Shown here piece by piece: positions 55,901-64,000 of a stretch of DNA of 64,000 bases. Position numbers and translations under genes: made by a program. Positions within the stretch are counted from its first letter, which is position 1, and every line of letters begins with the position of its first letter. This stretch comes from Lineus longissimus. Its lineage: Eukaryota; Nemertea; Pilidiophora; Heteronemertea; Lineidae. Location: positions 10,046,001-10,110,000 of the forward strand of contig NC_088321.1 in NCBI RefSeq assembly GCF_910592395.1, read 5' to 3'. The notes below the pieces were generated by a model that saw only the letters and a program-made list of their open reading frames with translations, ran no database searches and was not told where the DNA came from.

Positions 55901-58513
55901 TTGGGATACTTTTCAAAGAATTACATTGAAAACTGGGAATATCATTACAAACTACAAGTACTTATATACACAATCACGTCAAATCTGGTTGCAATCCCAT
56001 CATTAGTTTTGGAGTACAGTATTAGAATTTTTTTTCAAGATGGCCCCCTGGCAGCCATATTGGTTATCACCTTTGACTGAAACACAAAGGATGTTGTAGA
56101 GAGGACAGAAGTATATACTAGTATCAACATATTTGGTTGCAATCCGATCATTAGATCATAGCTTTAGAGCAATAGGACCTGGTGGCCATATTTGAAGTCT
56201 GAGCGGGCCAAATTTTATGGGAAGAATAGAGGGTAATGAGAATCATGTCCACACAAGTTTAGAGTCTTCTAGGTCACACAAAAATGCAATGTGCTATCTA
56301 TTGGACTGGTGATTTAGTGAATTTTGACCTCTGTGACCTTGAAAAATAGGTCAAATCAGAACCCACAGGCTTTATGATGTACCCTTGCTAGAAGTAATAA
56401 TTTTTTTTTCAATAATAGGGAAGATACTGCATGCTTCCACTTAACGTTTGACCGGACTGAAACTTTGTCTCCAAGGTGTCATCGCATAAGGGTACATGTG
56501 TTCAAAAAATTTTAACTCAACAGCTCTGAAAGTTTTAAGACATGCCCACATTCCACTGAAAATCTCCCACTTTCTGTGTAATTTCAGACAAGCAAGTAAT
56601 AAATGATATGCTACAGAAAACAACACAAGCTTGGAGTGGTCTCACCCCTGAGAAAGGTGCGCCGTGGTTAGCGAGAAGTCTTGTCAGAGTGGTATTTGGA
56701 CTGGAAGTTCTGAGTCAAAGCACTCTCAGCGGCAAAACTGGTCGAAATGCCCTTGATGGACAACGACTTGAACAGATAAAGGGTGAGTACTGTTTGTTGT
56801 ATACGATATGGGAGTTTACCCGGACAACGTTATGCACCATACTGCTTTAACATATACAGTAAGTTCACAGTTTACTGGTGGTGGTGAAAAATTTCTAAGT
56901 CCCAATAAAACCAAAAATAAAGAGGCCCAGAATGGGTGCCAAGTTATAGGCCTATTATTAAAGCCTATGTAATGGATGTTGCCATTCTAGGCCTCCCTTT
57001 GTGGGCCTACTACTTGACTTAGAAATATTTTCCTTCACCACCGATAAACTGTGAACTAACTGTATGTATCTAGATTAGAATTTGAGTTACCACCCGGACA
57101 ATGAAAAGACAGACGGACACATTGACAGACAGACGGACACCAGAGTGCAATTCTATACTACGTCCCGCAAGGAGTGGGTGTATAAAAAGCTGTATTTGAG
57201 ACCAGATTAGACTTCAACAGTAGCCTAAGGACCCGGGCTAAGGACATACCATAGTTTGGCATGGAAGTTAAAATGATCTGGAGATGCAGTTTCTGAGCAG
57301 TAGCCCATGGTGTTTTACAAATGTGCCCTGCTATCTCTTTCCCAAGTGCACTGAGTAAAAACAAAAACAACTTTATTTGCAGAGACCGTCAGAGGCATAT
57401 TTCAGGATGCTGGAAAGTCAAACGAATGGTTCAACCACATAATATGGGGGAAATGCAGGGAATCAATTGGACAGATGTGCAAATCACTTCGATTGAAAGC
57501 TGAGAATGAGAAGAGAGGTAAACAGGTAAAAAAGGTACACATTTGAAATGGGAAAATGCAAATTATACATTCTTTATAAGGCCACAACGATTCAATTCCT
57601 TGGATAGCATGGATCAGGAAACACTTTCCTGGTCATCATATGGGGAACACTTCAAGCAAAAGTCACTCCTTTTTGCAAGGCATATGTGTACATTTATTTC
57701 ACAAGTGAATCAAGGAACATAGACCCTACACATCAAAAATAGCCCTGGAGATCAGGAGCCCATAAATACCCTAAATTTGCATGTTCAGAGCCAATTTTGT
57801 TTACACTCTTTCAGATGATATAGGCTGTTTATAATGCAAAAGAAAACATAGCGTTTGTTTTTTTCTTCCAACGGGTCATTTCCCATGCTGTTCATTGTCG
57901 GAGTCCAAGCTATCCAAGAAAAAAAGTTGGTGTGGCCTGAACACGAAATCTAAATTGAAATTTAGGACATTAACAATTTGTCAGCTCAGGGTTAACTAGC
58001 TGTATCTAAAATTATCAAAGTTCTGAAAAAACAATCGATGAGTGTTTTTGTATTTTTGTATTGCATAAATACACATCAATCGGTATTGAACATGCATTAA
58101 GATGATGATAAAATCAATTTTGACCAAAATGCAGATACAACGAGTTAACCCATCCTGACGATATCAGACGTTCAAGTTCACTTCTCCAGCCCTGCACACA
58201 ATCCCCGAGACATTCGGCCACATTTGGTGAAGTGCAGGTGTATATCATCCCATCACAGGTTTAAATCAGCACTGGAGTTCTATATAAACCTTGGTTTCAG
58301 TACGTTATATCTGATACTTTTTTTTACAAATTGAAATGGCACTTAGAAATCTTACAATTGAGGATGCAGTGCAGGCCTCAAAGAAGACAATGTTTTCCTC
58401 CTCTAGACAACTGGCACCATTTGGATGTCAGTCACTGTAACATTTTTGAAGTAACTATAAACAAATTGGGGCTGGAACCCAACCCCGATTTCCTCAGGAT
58501 GAGTTCACCCTGA
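43962..58513 (+). CDS. BEN-domain protein with a large Ser/Pro-rich repeat region
   Basis: Six exons agree in phase: 43962-44228, 47549-50968, 51342-51411, 56588-56782, 57383-57517 and 58347-58513 (stop TGA), giving 1417 residues. Residues 1-89 (YVCVKWTGNN, VYDGRINWI, ENVKVKWYKKRWNAIFIGNE) look like a small beta-barrel, as in Tudor/PWWP-like chromatin readers. Exon 2 codes 1140 residues, mostly repeats. Exons 4-5 code a BEN domain (about 1270-1355): WLARSLVRVVFGLEVLSQST, LSGKTGRNALDGQRLEQIK, WFNHIIWGKCRESIGQMCKS. BEN domains bind DNA or chromatin and often act as repressors or insulator factors. Every donor and acceptor is GT-AG, and AATAAA follows 33 bases after the stop. Exon 2's start is the least certain junction; intron 3 (5.2 kb) is full of repeats. 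Confidence 0.85.
44229..47548 (+). other. Intron 1 of the BEN gene
   Basis: The donor AAA|GTAGGC at 44229 and acceptor TTTTTACTTGCAG at 47548 bound it. It contains C16 at 45252-45267 and G15 at 47282-47296 and no recognisable element. A minus-strand 191-codon frame at 45047-45622 has no family features. Confidence 0.6.
47960..50440 (+). repeat. Coding tandem repeat in the BEN gene (57-residue unit and a shorter variant)
   Basis: About 17 degenerate units. The long unit is 57 residues (171 bp): SSSQSFSYKEEENPFDELSP, MSSTAKPRWHSPRRSQPSVF, NTKTSTPPLKSTKVSTK. A shorter variant replaces the WHSPRRSQPSVFNTK part with TATRTTETSTPHWQ. Each long unit has an acidic NPF(D/E)EL box and a basic SPRR box. 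Upstream, a 57-base block coding NSDQSPSPVGSSHKLSSSF is directly duplicated (about 47792-47905). Variation between units is mostly in-frame, which argues for selection on the protein. Other frames stay open by chance because of the repetition. Confidence 0.9.
52141..53084 (-). mobile_element. 'AGCTCACC' family repeat, copy C
   Basis: On the minus strand it starts at AGCTCACCTCTCAGAAGAGG (53084), has a GTC block, one unit with CCACCAGGGGGC (near 52864) and AGGTCACAGAGGTCA (near 52725), then three blocks with CAAGATGGCCGCCTGGCGGC-like palindromes, and ends GGTCCCTGGACCATT at 52141. It lies in intron 3 of the BEN gene. Copy D (59901-60840) is its inverted twin. Confidence 0.85.
53161..54215. mobile_element. 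DNA element with 52-bp inverted repeats
   Basis: The left arm 53161-53212 starts TTGTGGTATTCGACTCGATG and is matched by the complement at 54164-54215 with one mismatch. The arms themselves repeat GACTCGA/GACGCGA words. The interior has a C14 and a C26 tract and no transposase. The superfamily is unknown. Confidence 0.8.
53572..53597. repeat. C26 homopolymer
   Basis: This is the longest of at least a dozen poly(C)/poly(G) tracts of 10 or more in the window. Its true length may differ, since such runs are hard to sequence. Confidence 0.8.
54216..55959. other. BEN gene intron 3, unassigned part
   Basis: Apart from the hairpin at 54859-54919 and a C11 tract at 55731-55741, nothing is recognised. 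Confidence 0.4.
54859..54919. repeat. Perfect hairpin (23-bp stem, 15-base loop)
   Basis: Arms 54859-54881 and 54897-54919 are exact reverse complements (starting GTCATTGGTGCGGAGTAGCC). It lies in intron 3 of the BEN gene. Confidence 0.9.
55960..56560 (-). mobile_element. Degraded 'AGCTCACC' family copy
   Basis: It keeps CAAGATGGCCCCCTGGCAGCC near 56036, TTTGACCTCTGTGACCTTGA near 56325 and GGGTACATGTGTTC near 56490, but lacks the terminal hairpin, the GTC tract and the CCACCAGGGGGC core. It ends about 30 bases before BEN exon 4. Confidence 0.65.
57518..58346 (+). other. Intron 5 of the BEN gene
   Basis: The donor G|GTAAAC at 57518 and acceptor CACTTAG at 58346 bound it. No element is recognised. 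Confidence 0.6.
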
Positions 58514-58545
58514 GCCAGCGATTTTACATATTGTAGATCTATTTC

Positions 58546-58551
58546 AATAAA
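58546..58551 (+). terminator. Polyadenylation signal of the BEN gene
   Basis: AATAAA lies 33 bases after the TGA at 58511-58513, giving a very short 3' UTR. Confidence 0.65.
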
Positions 58552-58962
58552 ATCAAGGTAGGACACATTTGACTGCCTACACTGTGCTGCGCATGTTATT
58601 AAGGTGAAAATCTTGTCAAGGCAATCATGGTATTAAAGCACCTAATTTTCTCTTTAGATGTTTGTATAGGACTATAATGTTCCATGATATACTCAAGTCG
58701 AACCCCAAAAATTAGATTTTTTTGGCTGGCGTGCAACACACCTTTCAATTACATTATGTGGGCTGATTCCAGTTACCTTTGGGCTTTTCTGTTGTGAAAC
58801 ACGCCTCAATTTGGGCATTTTCGAGCGTGGCTTGATGTTTAGGGCCTTATTCCATAGCAATTCCTTTCAGTTGGATCTTCAATACTACAAGTGTTTTGAA
58901 TTGAATTCTTCTTGGCAACTCACTTCACCCAGGATTCCACCCTGTGAGCCCCGAGACAATCA
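58552..58962. other. Intergenic, nothing recognised
   Basis: No element or ORF with family features lies between the BEN gene and the foldback element. Confidence 0.4.
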
Positions 58963-58966
58963 TTAA

Positions 58967-61261
58967 GAGTGAATTTTTATAAGATCAGCACAAAGGTGGA
59001 AACTCACTCTTCAGAAATGGATAAAAAGTTATATACATGCTGGGTAGAGGTCATGTAAAGTTTTTCTGCAAGGTTTGTAAAAAATAACTCCTTCTCTCCT
59101 GAACTGGCCACGCCCAAAGATTATGACAACAACATTTGGAGGCACCTTTGCCTCATTTTATCTCCTTTCTTCTGGAGATTCAATGGTTATGATGGTTTCA
59201 TATGACAGACCTATAGGTGCTCTACAACATAGGCCCTTGAAATCAATGGAGACTTAAGGAAGATTTTCACTAGCACCCCTGGATTTGTTACCAATTTTGA
59301 TATTTAGCCACCCTGTAGTTCAAATCTTCTTAGACATTCTGAAGATTTAATCACTGATTATCGTTCTCTTATAGGTGTGCAACAAAAATCAGTTGAAAAA
59401 ATCGGGGAGAATTGAGGAAGATTTGAGAAAAAGGGCCTCAAGGGGCATGATTTGCCAACTACAGGCGACGCCCACACAAATCTTCCCGAGCTTAGGGATG
59501 ATCTTTTACTTTCGATAGTTTCCTACGCATGAGAGGTCTATTAAAGATTCCAGCAAAAAATTTCACAGAGAAATGCATAGAGTCCCGAGTTTGGCGGTCA
59601 TGTACATTTTGTATTGCAAATGTATACAATAGTCTCACACAATGAAGATTGTATTGTGTGAGACTATTGCATACATTTGTAATACAAAATGTACATGACC
59701 GCCAAACTCGGGACCCATGCATTTCTCCGTGAAATTTTTTGCTGGCACCTTTAGTCCTCATGTATAGGAGGAATCTATCAAAAATGAAAGTTCATCCCTA
59801 TGCCCGGGGAGATTCGTGTGGGCATTGCCTGTAGTTGGCAAATCATGCCCCCTTGGGGCCCTTTCTCTCAAATCATCCCCAATTTTTTCGACTGATTTTC
59901 TAGCTCACCTCTCAAAAGAGGTGAGCTTATCCTATACCGTGGCGTCCGTCGTCCGTCGTCGTCGTCCGTCGTCCGTCGTCGTCGTCCGTCGTCGTCGTCC
60001 GTCGTCGTCGTCCGTTAGCAGGGCACGTTTCGTAACTGTAAGAGCTATTGAGTTGAAACTTGGTATATATGTACCCTTATGTAATGACACTTGGGAGACC
60101 AAGTTTCGGTCCGGTTTGTTTCATGGTTTGGCCACCAGGGGGCCAAACGTTAAAAGTAAAAATATGCAATATCTCCCTTAATACTGGTCGGAAAATTTTG
60201 AAAAAAATATGGTAGGTACTTCTAGCAAAGGTACATCATATATCCTCCGGGTTTTTGATTTGACCTACTTTTCAAGGTCACAGAGGTCAAAATTCATTTA
60301 ATCACCGTAAGGTGGCACGTTTCGTTTTCATTTGAGCTATAAGCTTCTAAACTTGTGTGGACATGTATCTAGTGACCCTCTAATCTTCCCCTAAAATTTG
60401 GCGTGCTTGGACATCAAATATGGCCACCAGGCGGCCATCTTGAAAATTGAACAAAGTCATATTACTCTGAAACCAATGATTGGATTTCAACCAAATTTCA
60501 TGTGTTTATGTATCTATGTACCCTTTACATTATCCCAAATGTTCAGTCAAATCTGTCTCCTAATATGGCTGCCAGGCGGCCATCTTGAAAATCATTCAAA
60601 GTCCCATTACTCTGAAACTGATAATTGGATTGCAACCAAATTTCATGTGATTGTGTATCTATGTACTCTTTACGTTATCCCAAATTTTCAATGTAATCTG
60701 ATGACAAATATGGCCACTTGGCTGCCATCTTGAAAATTCAACGACCAGTTACTCCAGTTTCCATGTGACATGTGCATCCACTGCAAATGACATGCACTAA
60801 CATTAACTGAGGTGAGCACATGGTCCCTGGACCATTCATCTTGTTACATACCTATAAAAGTATGATAATCACTCATCAAATCTCCGGAAAGTCTAAGAGG
60901 TTTTGTGCTACAGGGTACTTAAATATCAAAATTGGTAACAAATCCAGGGGGTGCTAGTAAAAATCTTCCTTGGGTCTCCATTGATTTCAAGGGCCTATGT
61001 TGTTGAGCACCTACAGGTCTGTAATATAAAACCATCATAACTACGGAATATCTCAGAAGAAAGGAGATCAAATGAGGCAAAGTTGCCTCCAAATGTTGTT
61101 GTCATAAACTTTGGGCGTGGCCAGTTCAGCAGGGACGGGGTTAATTTTTACAAACTTCGCAGAAAATATGTTTTTCACCTCAAACCAACATGTATTCAAA
61201 TTTTCATCCATTTCTGAAGGGATGAGTTTCCAGATTGTGCTGTTTTTATAAAAATTCACTC
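58967..61261. mobile_element. Long foldback element with TTAA flanks
   Basis: The termini GAGTGAATTTTTATA and TATAAAAATTCACTC are inverted, with TTAA on both sides (58963-58966 and 61262-61265). The left arm (58967 to about 59645) is matched by the right arm (about 59650-59900 plus 60841-61261), some 680 bases each. The middle 150 bases of each arm are almost identical, the outer parts more diverged. The right arm is split by the insertion of copy D. TTAA targets suggest a piggyBac- or Kolobok-related non-autonomous element. Confidence 0.85.
59901..60840 (+). mobile_element. 'AGCTCACC' family repeat, copy D (nested in the foldback arm)
   Basis: It runs from TAGCTCACCTCTCAAAAGAG to GGTCCCTGGACCATTCATC. 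It has one CCACCAGGGGGC unit (near 60133), one AGGTCACAGAGGTCA (near 60275) and three blocks around GGCCACCAGGCGGCCATCTT-like palindromes. It is the inverted counterpart of copy C. In the left arm of the host foldback the flanks (CTGATTTT and TGTTGCACACC) are contiguous, which dates this insertion after the foldback. Confidence 0.9.
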
Positions 61262-61265
61262 TTAA

Positions 61266-62023
61266 CCAGAGTGGACAACTATTATGTGACTACCAGACAA
61301 CAGGCATGACCTGGTAGATCAGGGAAAACCTTCCTTCCTAAAATACATACGTACTTGAAATCAAATAATAATTAATCAAACAATTGGCACATACACATGT
61401 ATGTCCTTTTGTTTGACTAGTATCACTAAACTACACACAACCAGATATCCATTACTCCCAAAAAACAAACAAACGAAGTCTGTGTTGCAGTTCGCAGTAC
61501 ACCCGGGAACGAGGTGGTTTCCTGGAACCGTCAGTCTCAATCACACCACAAAATTGGCCTTCATTCTATCCAGTATGTCATGTCGAAACAATATCGCGGC
61601 GCAAGACTAACAGCATGACTACTGCTTATAAACATGGCACATCATGCAACAAAAACAGTGAAAAAAAGAGGTGAAATTTAACAAAAGCAAGGTTTATTAT
61701 CTAAATATTTCATGGCTTTGTTTTACAATAGTATACACTTCACAATTTTGGGTCATTGTTCAAATTTGGGCGCTCGAGACCTTCAAAGGGGTAGACCATT
61801 CGATTTAATCGTGGTCGAATTAAATAGAAATCCACCTGTACACAATGCCGTAATGCAGTTATTAAGCGTTGGATTTTGCTGAAACTTGGTAGTTACGGTG
61901 TTTGTAAATCAGTCTACACAACGGTAATGCTGAAGTTTTAATTCAGTGCGTATTTTCGAAATTGGAAATTGTCCAATATCAAACTTATAAGGAATGGCGT
62001 TTGCCTTGATTTGAGATTGACAT
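61266..62023. other. No gene recognised
   Basis: Nothing but short chance ORFs is seen. Confidence 0.4.
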
Positions 62024-62350
62024 ATTGAGAGGCCCGTAATGTATACAGGGTGTATCAAAAAAAGGCAATTCTGATAGAAGGGGTTAATACGGGCAGGATA
62101 TTGAGAGGCCCGTAATGTATACAGGGTGTATCAAAAAAGGTAATCCTGATAGAAGAGGTTAATACGGGCAGGATGGTTGCTTCTTACCAACAGGCATGAA
62201 GCACCATAATGTAGAAGCAACATGCTTTCCAGTGATATCTTGGTTGGTCTAAGGTCCGATATTAACAAAATTGAGTGGTCAGTATGGAATCAGCTGCCCG
62301 TATTAACCCATTCAGTCAGGATTACCTTTTTTGAGATACCTGTTTAATCA
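62024..62350. mobile_element. Small inverted-repeat element with a duplicated left end
   Basis: A block starting GAGGCCCGTAATGTATACAG, with ACAGGGTGTATCAAAAAA and GGTTAATACGGGCAGGAT, is directly duplicated (about 62028-62097 and 62103-62172). Its complement (CTGCCCGTATTAACCCATTC, GGATTACCTTTTTTGAGATA) lies at about 62292-62340. ACAGGGTG...CAAAAAA ends resemble mariner-like termini, but the identity is not certain. Confidence 0.55.
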
Positions 62351-64000
62351 GAAACTGAGAAAGACTGGATTCATTCGTGGTTGACCAACTGATCAAGTGC
62401 TTATTTTTTCACTGAAATATGCCAGCCACTATTCCAACAAGAAATGTGTATTTTTTGGCTGGACTGTACATAAAATATTATATACTCAAAAAACTGGATT
62501 CATTTGTGGTTTGAACAATTGATAGAGTGCGTATTTTTTCACTAAACCACTGGCATATACATGTACGTTCCCACAGCACCACTGGAACAACATAGTGGTT
62601 TTTAAAAAAATAAACAATCCTCTCTTTTCCGGTATAATTTCAAATGACTATGGTGAACTTATTATAACACTATTTGAATTCTGACGCTAAAACCACACAA
62701 AAAGATATTTTGGCAATCAGAAGAGCATGTGCTTATGTAATTTTGCTTACATTTTCAACCTCATCAAATATAACATAGCCAGTCGCACCAAGAATTGAGT
62801 AGGTGCGATAAAATCAGTCGGACACTAAATTATATGAGAATTGTTCGTCTCTTAACCGAAATGGCACTTAGCAACATATGGCAAGATGCCAACAGAGGTG
62901 TCTGCAGGGTATCAATAGTAAACCCCTGGGTTCGAGATTGGTAAAATGTAAAATAATGGATTAGAATCAATTATTGGTAAAATAGTAGATTAGACATGCA
63001 TATGTACTGTATTAGGTACCGTACATGTAAGACAGTCATAAAGACTTGATTAATTGATGTTTCACCTGTTGATCAACTGAGAGTGTGTTTTCACCGAAGT
63101 AAGCCATTTTTACAAAAAATGCCAAGGTAACTTTTTTGTTTGTAGAAATATGTACATTATATTAGCCTATTTTAAAATTAGGCCAACATGTAATAAAGTC
63201 AGAAGGACTTGATTTGTCACTGTGTATTTTTTTTACTGAAATGTTTGCAAATAAAGAACTTGTAATTTTTTTGTTTGCAAAAAAATGAATGTTGACATGC
63301 ATGTACATGCAATTGTAAAATCAATTTCTGCGCACAACTCCTTCTGACTGTTTTGGGTGCAAAGCTTTCAGATGCTAATTTGCTTATATTTAGTAAATCA
63401 AGCAAACATTAAGTGTGGGAGCAAAGTGACTTTTATTTAACACACTCACTACAGTAACCAGACATTACACCACACATTCGAATCACTTGTTGGTTCCATG
63501 ATAAATAAAAGTTGCTCAACTCCCAGACTAATGTAGTTGAAATGGTTTGCATGGAAGAGAGCACTGCAAAAAAATATTCAGTCAGACATTTAGTATATGA
63601 ATGTCATAAAGCTTTTCAACGAAACAGGACTGGAGTATGAACGACCTGAAAGCATTTTATTTCATACCTATAAGCTACATACAGTATATAGTCAGTAAAC
63701 TTCTGACATCAGAATTCAATAGAAAATGTTGAATATTGCATTTTCTGTTGCACCTGGTGGCAACACTTACAAATAAAATAGAGTGCAACTGCAAGGAGAA
63801 TGTGCTAAACTTTTGTGTGCAACTAAGAGCTGTTGCACGAAAGTTGCAATTTTTTTCTTCAATTTGATATATCTTGTCATATTCTTTAGGAATCTTGAGA
63901 TGCAATAACTTTTCCTGCTGCAGTATTTGTTTCAGGTGGCAAACGCTGAACTTGTAAGTAATGTATTTTCAATTAAAAAAACAAGGTCTGTTAATAAGAA
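62351..64000. other. A+T-rich region with diverged dispersed repeats
   Basis: A loosely repeated block (ACTGGATTCATT.GTGGTT, then a TGATCAA/TGATAGA word and TATTTTTTCACT) occurs near 62365, 62488, 63045 and 63205. No gene is recognised up to the window edge. Confidence 0.4.

Overview
This is a window of animal nuclear DNA: spliced genes with GT-AG introns, AATAAA signals, large introns, and a dense load of DNA transposons and tandem satellites. The frequent palindromes TACATGTA and TAGGCCTA, scattered poly(G)/poly(C) tracts, and the mix of KDZ, PIF/Harbinger, Tc1, hAT and TTAA-type elements suggest a marine invertebrate (deuterostome or lophotrochozoan). The sequence alone does not fix the species.

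Layout. 1-1002 holds an eroded LINE, then a tRNA-derived SINE (about 2141-2380) and a minus-strand first exon of an unknown acidic protein (2600-2866). From 5578 to 14748 a plus-strand chain of exons looks like a KDZ-transposase-derived gene: an N-terminal basic region, a CxxC zinc cluster exon and KDZ-like C-terminal exons, with no catalytic core between them. Its introns hold a hAT element, a nested 'AGCTCACC' repeat (9.07-11.7 kb) and an internally deleted Harbinger element. 17.0-18.0 kb has three strong palindromes. A SET-domain lysine methyltransferase of SET8/KMT5A type (268 aa, intronless) is on the minus strand at 18496-19302.

From 19.87 to 28.96 kb two unrelated satellites abut: a 79-bp unit carrying the CRE octamer TGACGTCA in most copies, then an 88-bp unit interrupted by a small TA-flanked MITE. 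29-39 kb is a gene-poor stretch of MITEs and old 'AGCTCACC' copies. 40035-41693 is an intact Tc1-type DD34E transposase gene with one canonical intron and no visible terminal repeats.

The best gene spans 43962-58513: six phase-consistent exons give a predicted 1417-aa protein with an N-terminal small beta-barrel-like domain, a 1140-aa exon of about 17 degenerate Ser/Pro-rich repeats, and a C-terminal BEN domain. It has a CRE and TATA-like promoter and an AATAAA 33 bases after the stop. Downstream is a 2.3-kb foldback element with an 'AGCTCACC' copy inserted in one arm, then A+T-rich repeats to the end.

The host-type genes (BEN, SET, KDZ-derived) all suggest chromatin or DNA-binding roles. 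The most unusual features are regulatory: a satellite that multiplies CREB/ATF sites, and a transposon family whose units of roughly 300 bp carry a CTCF-like core (CCACCAGGGGGC) and a nuclear-receptor direct repeat (AGGTCA-CAG-AGGTCA).
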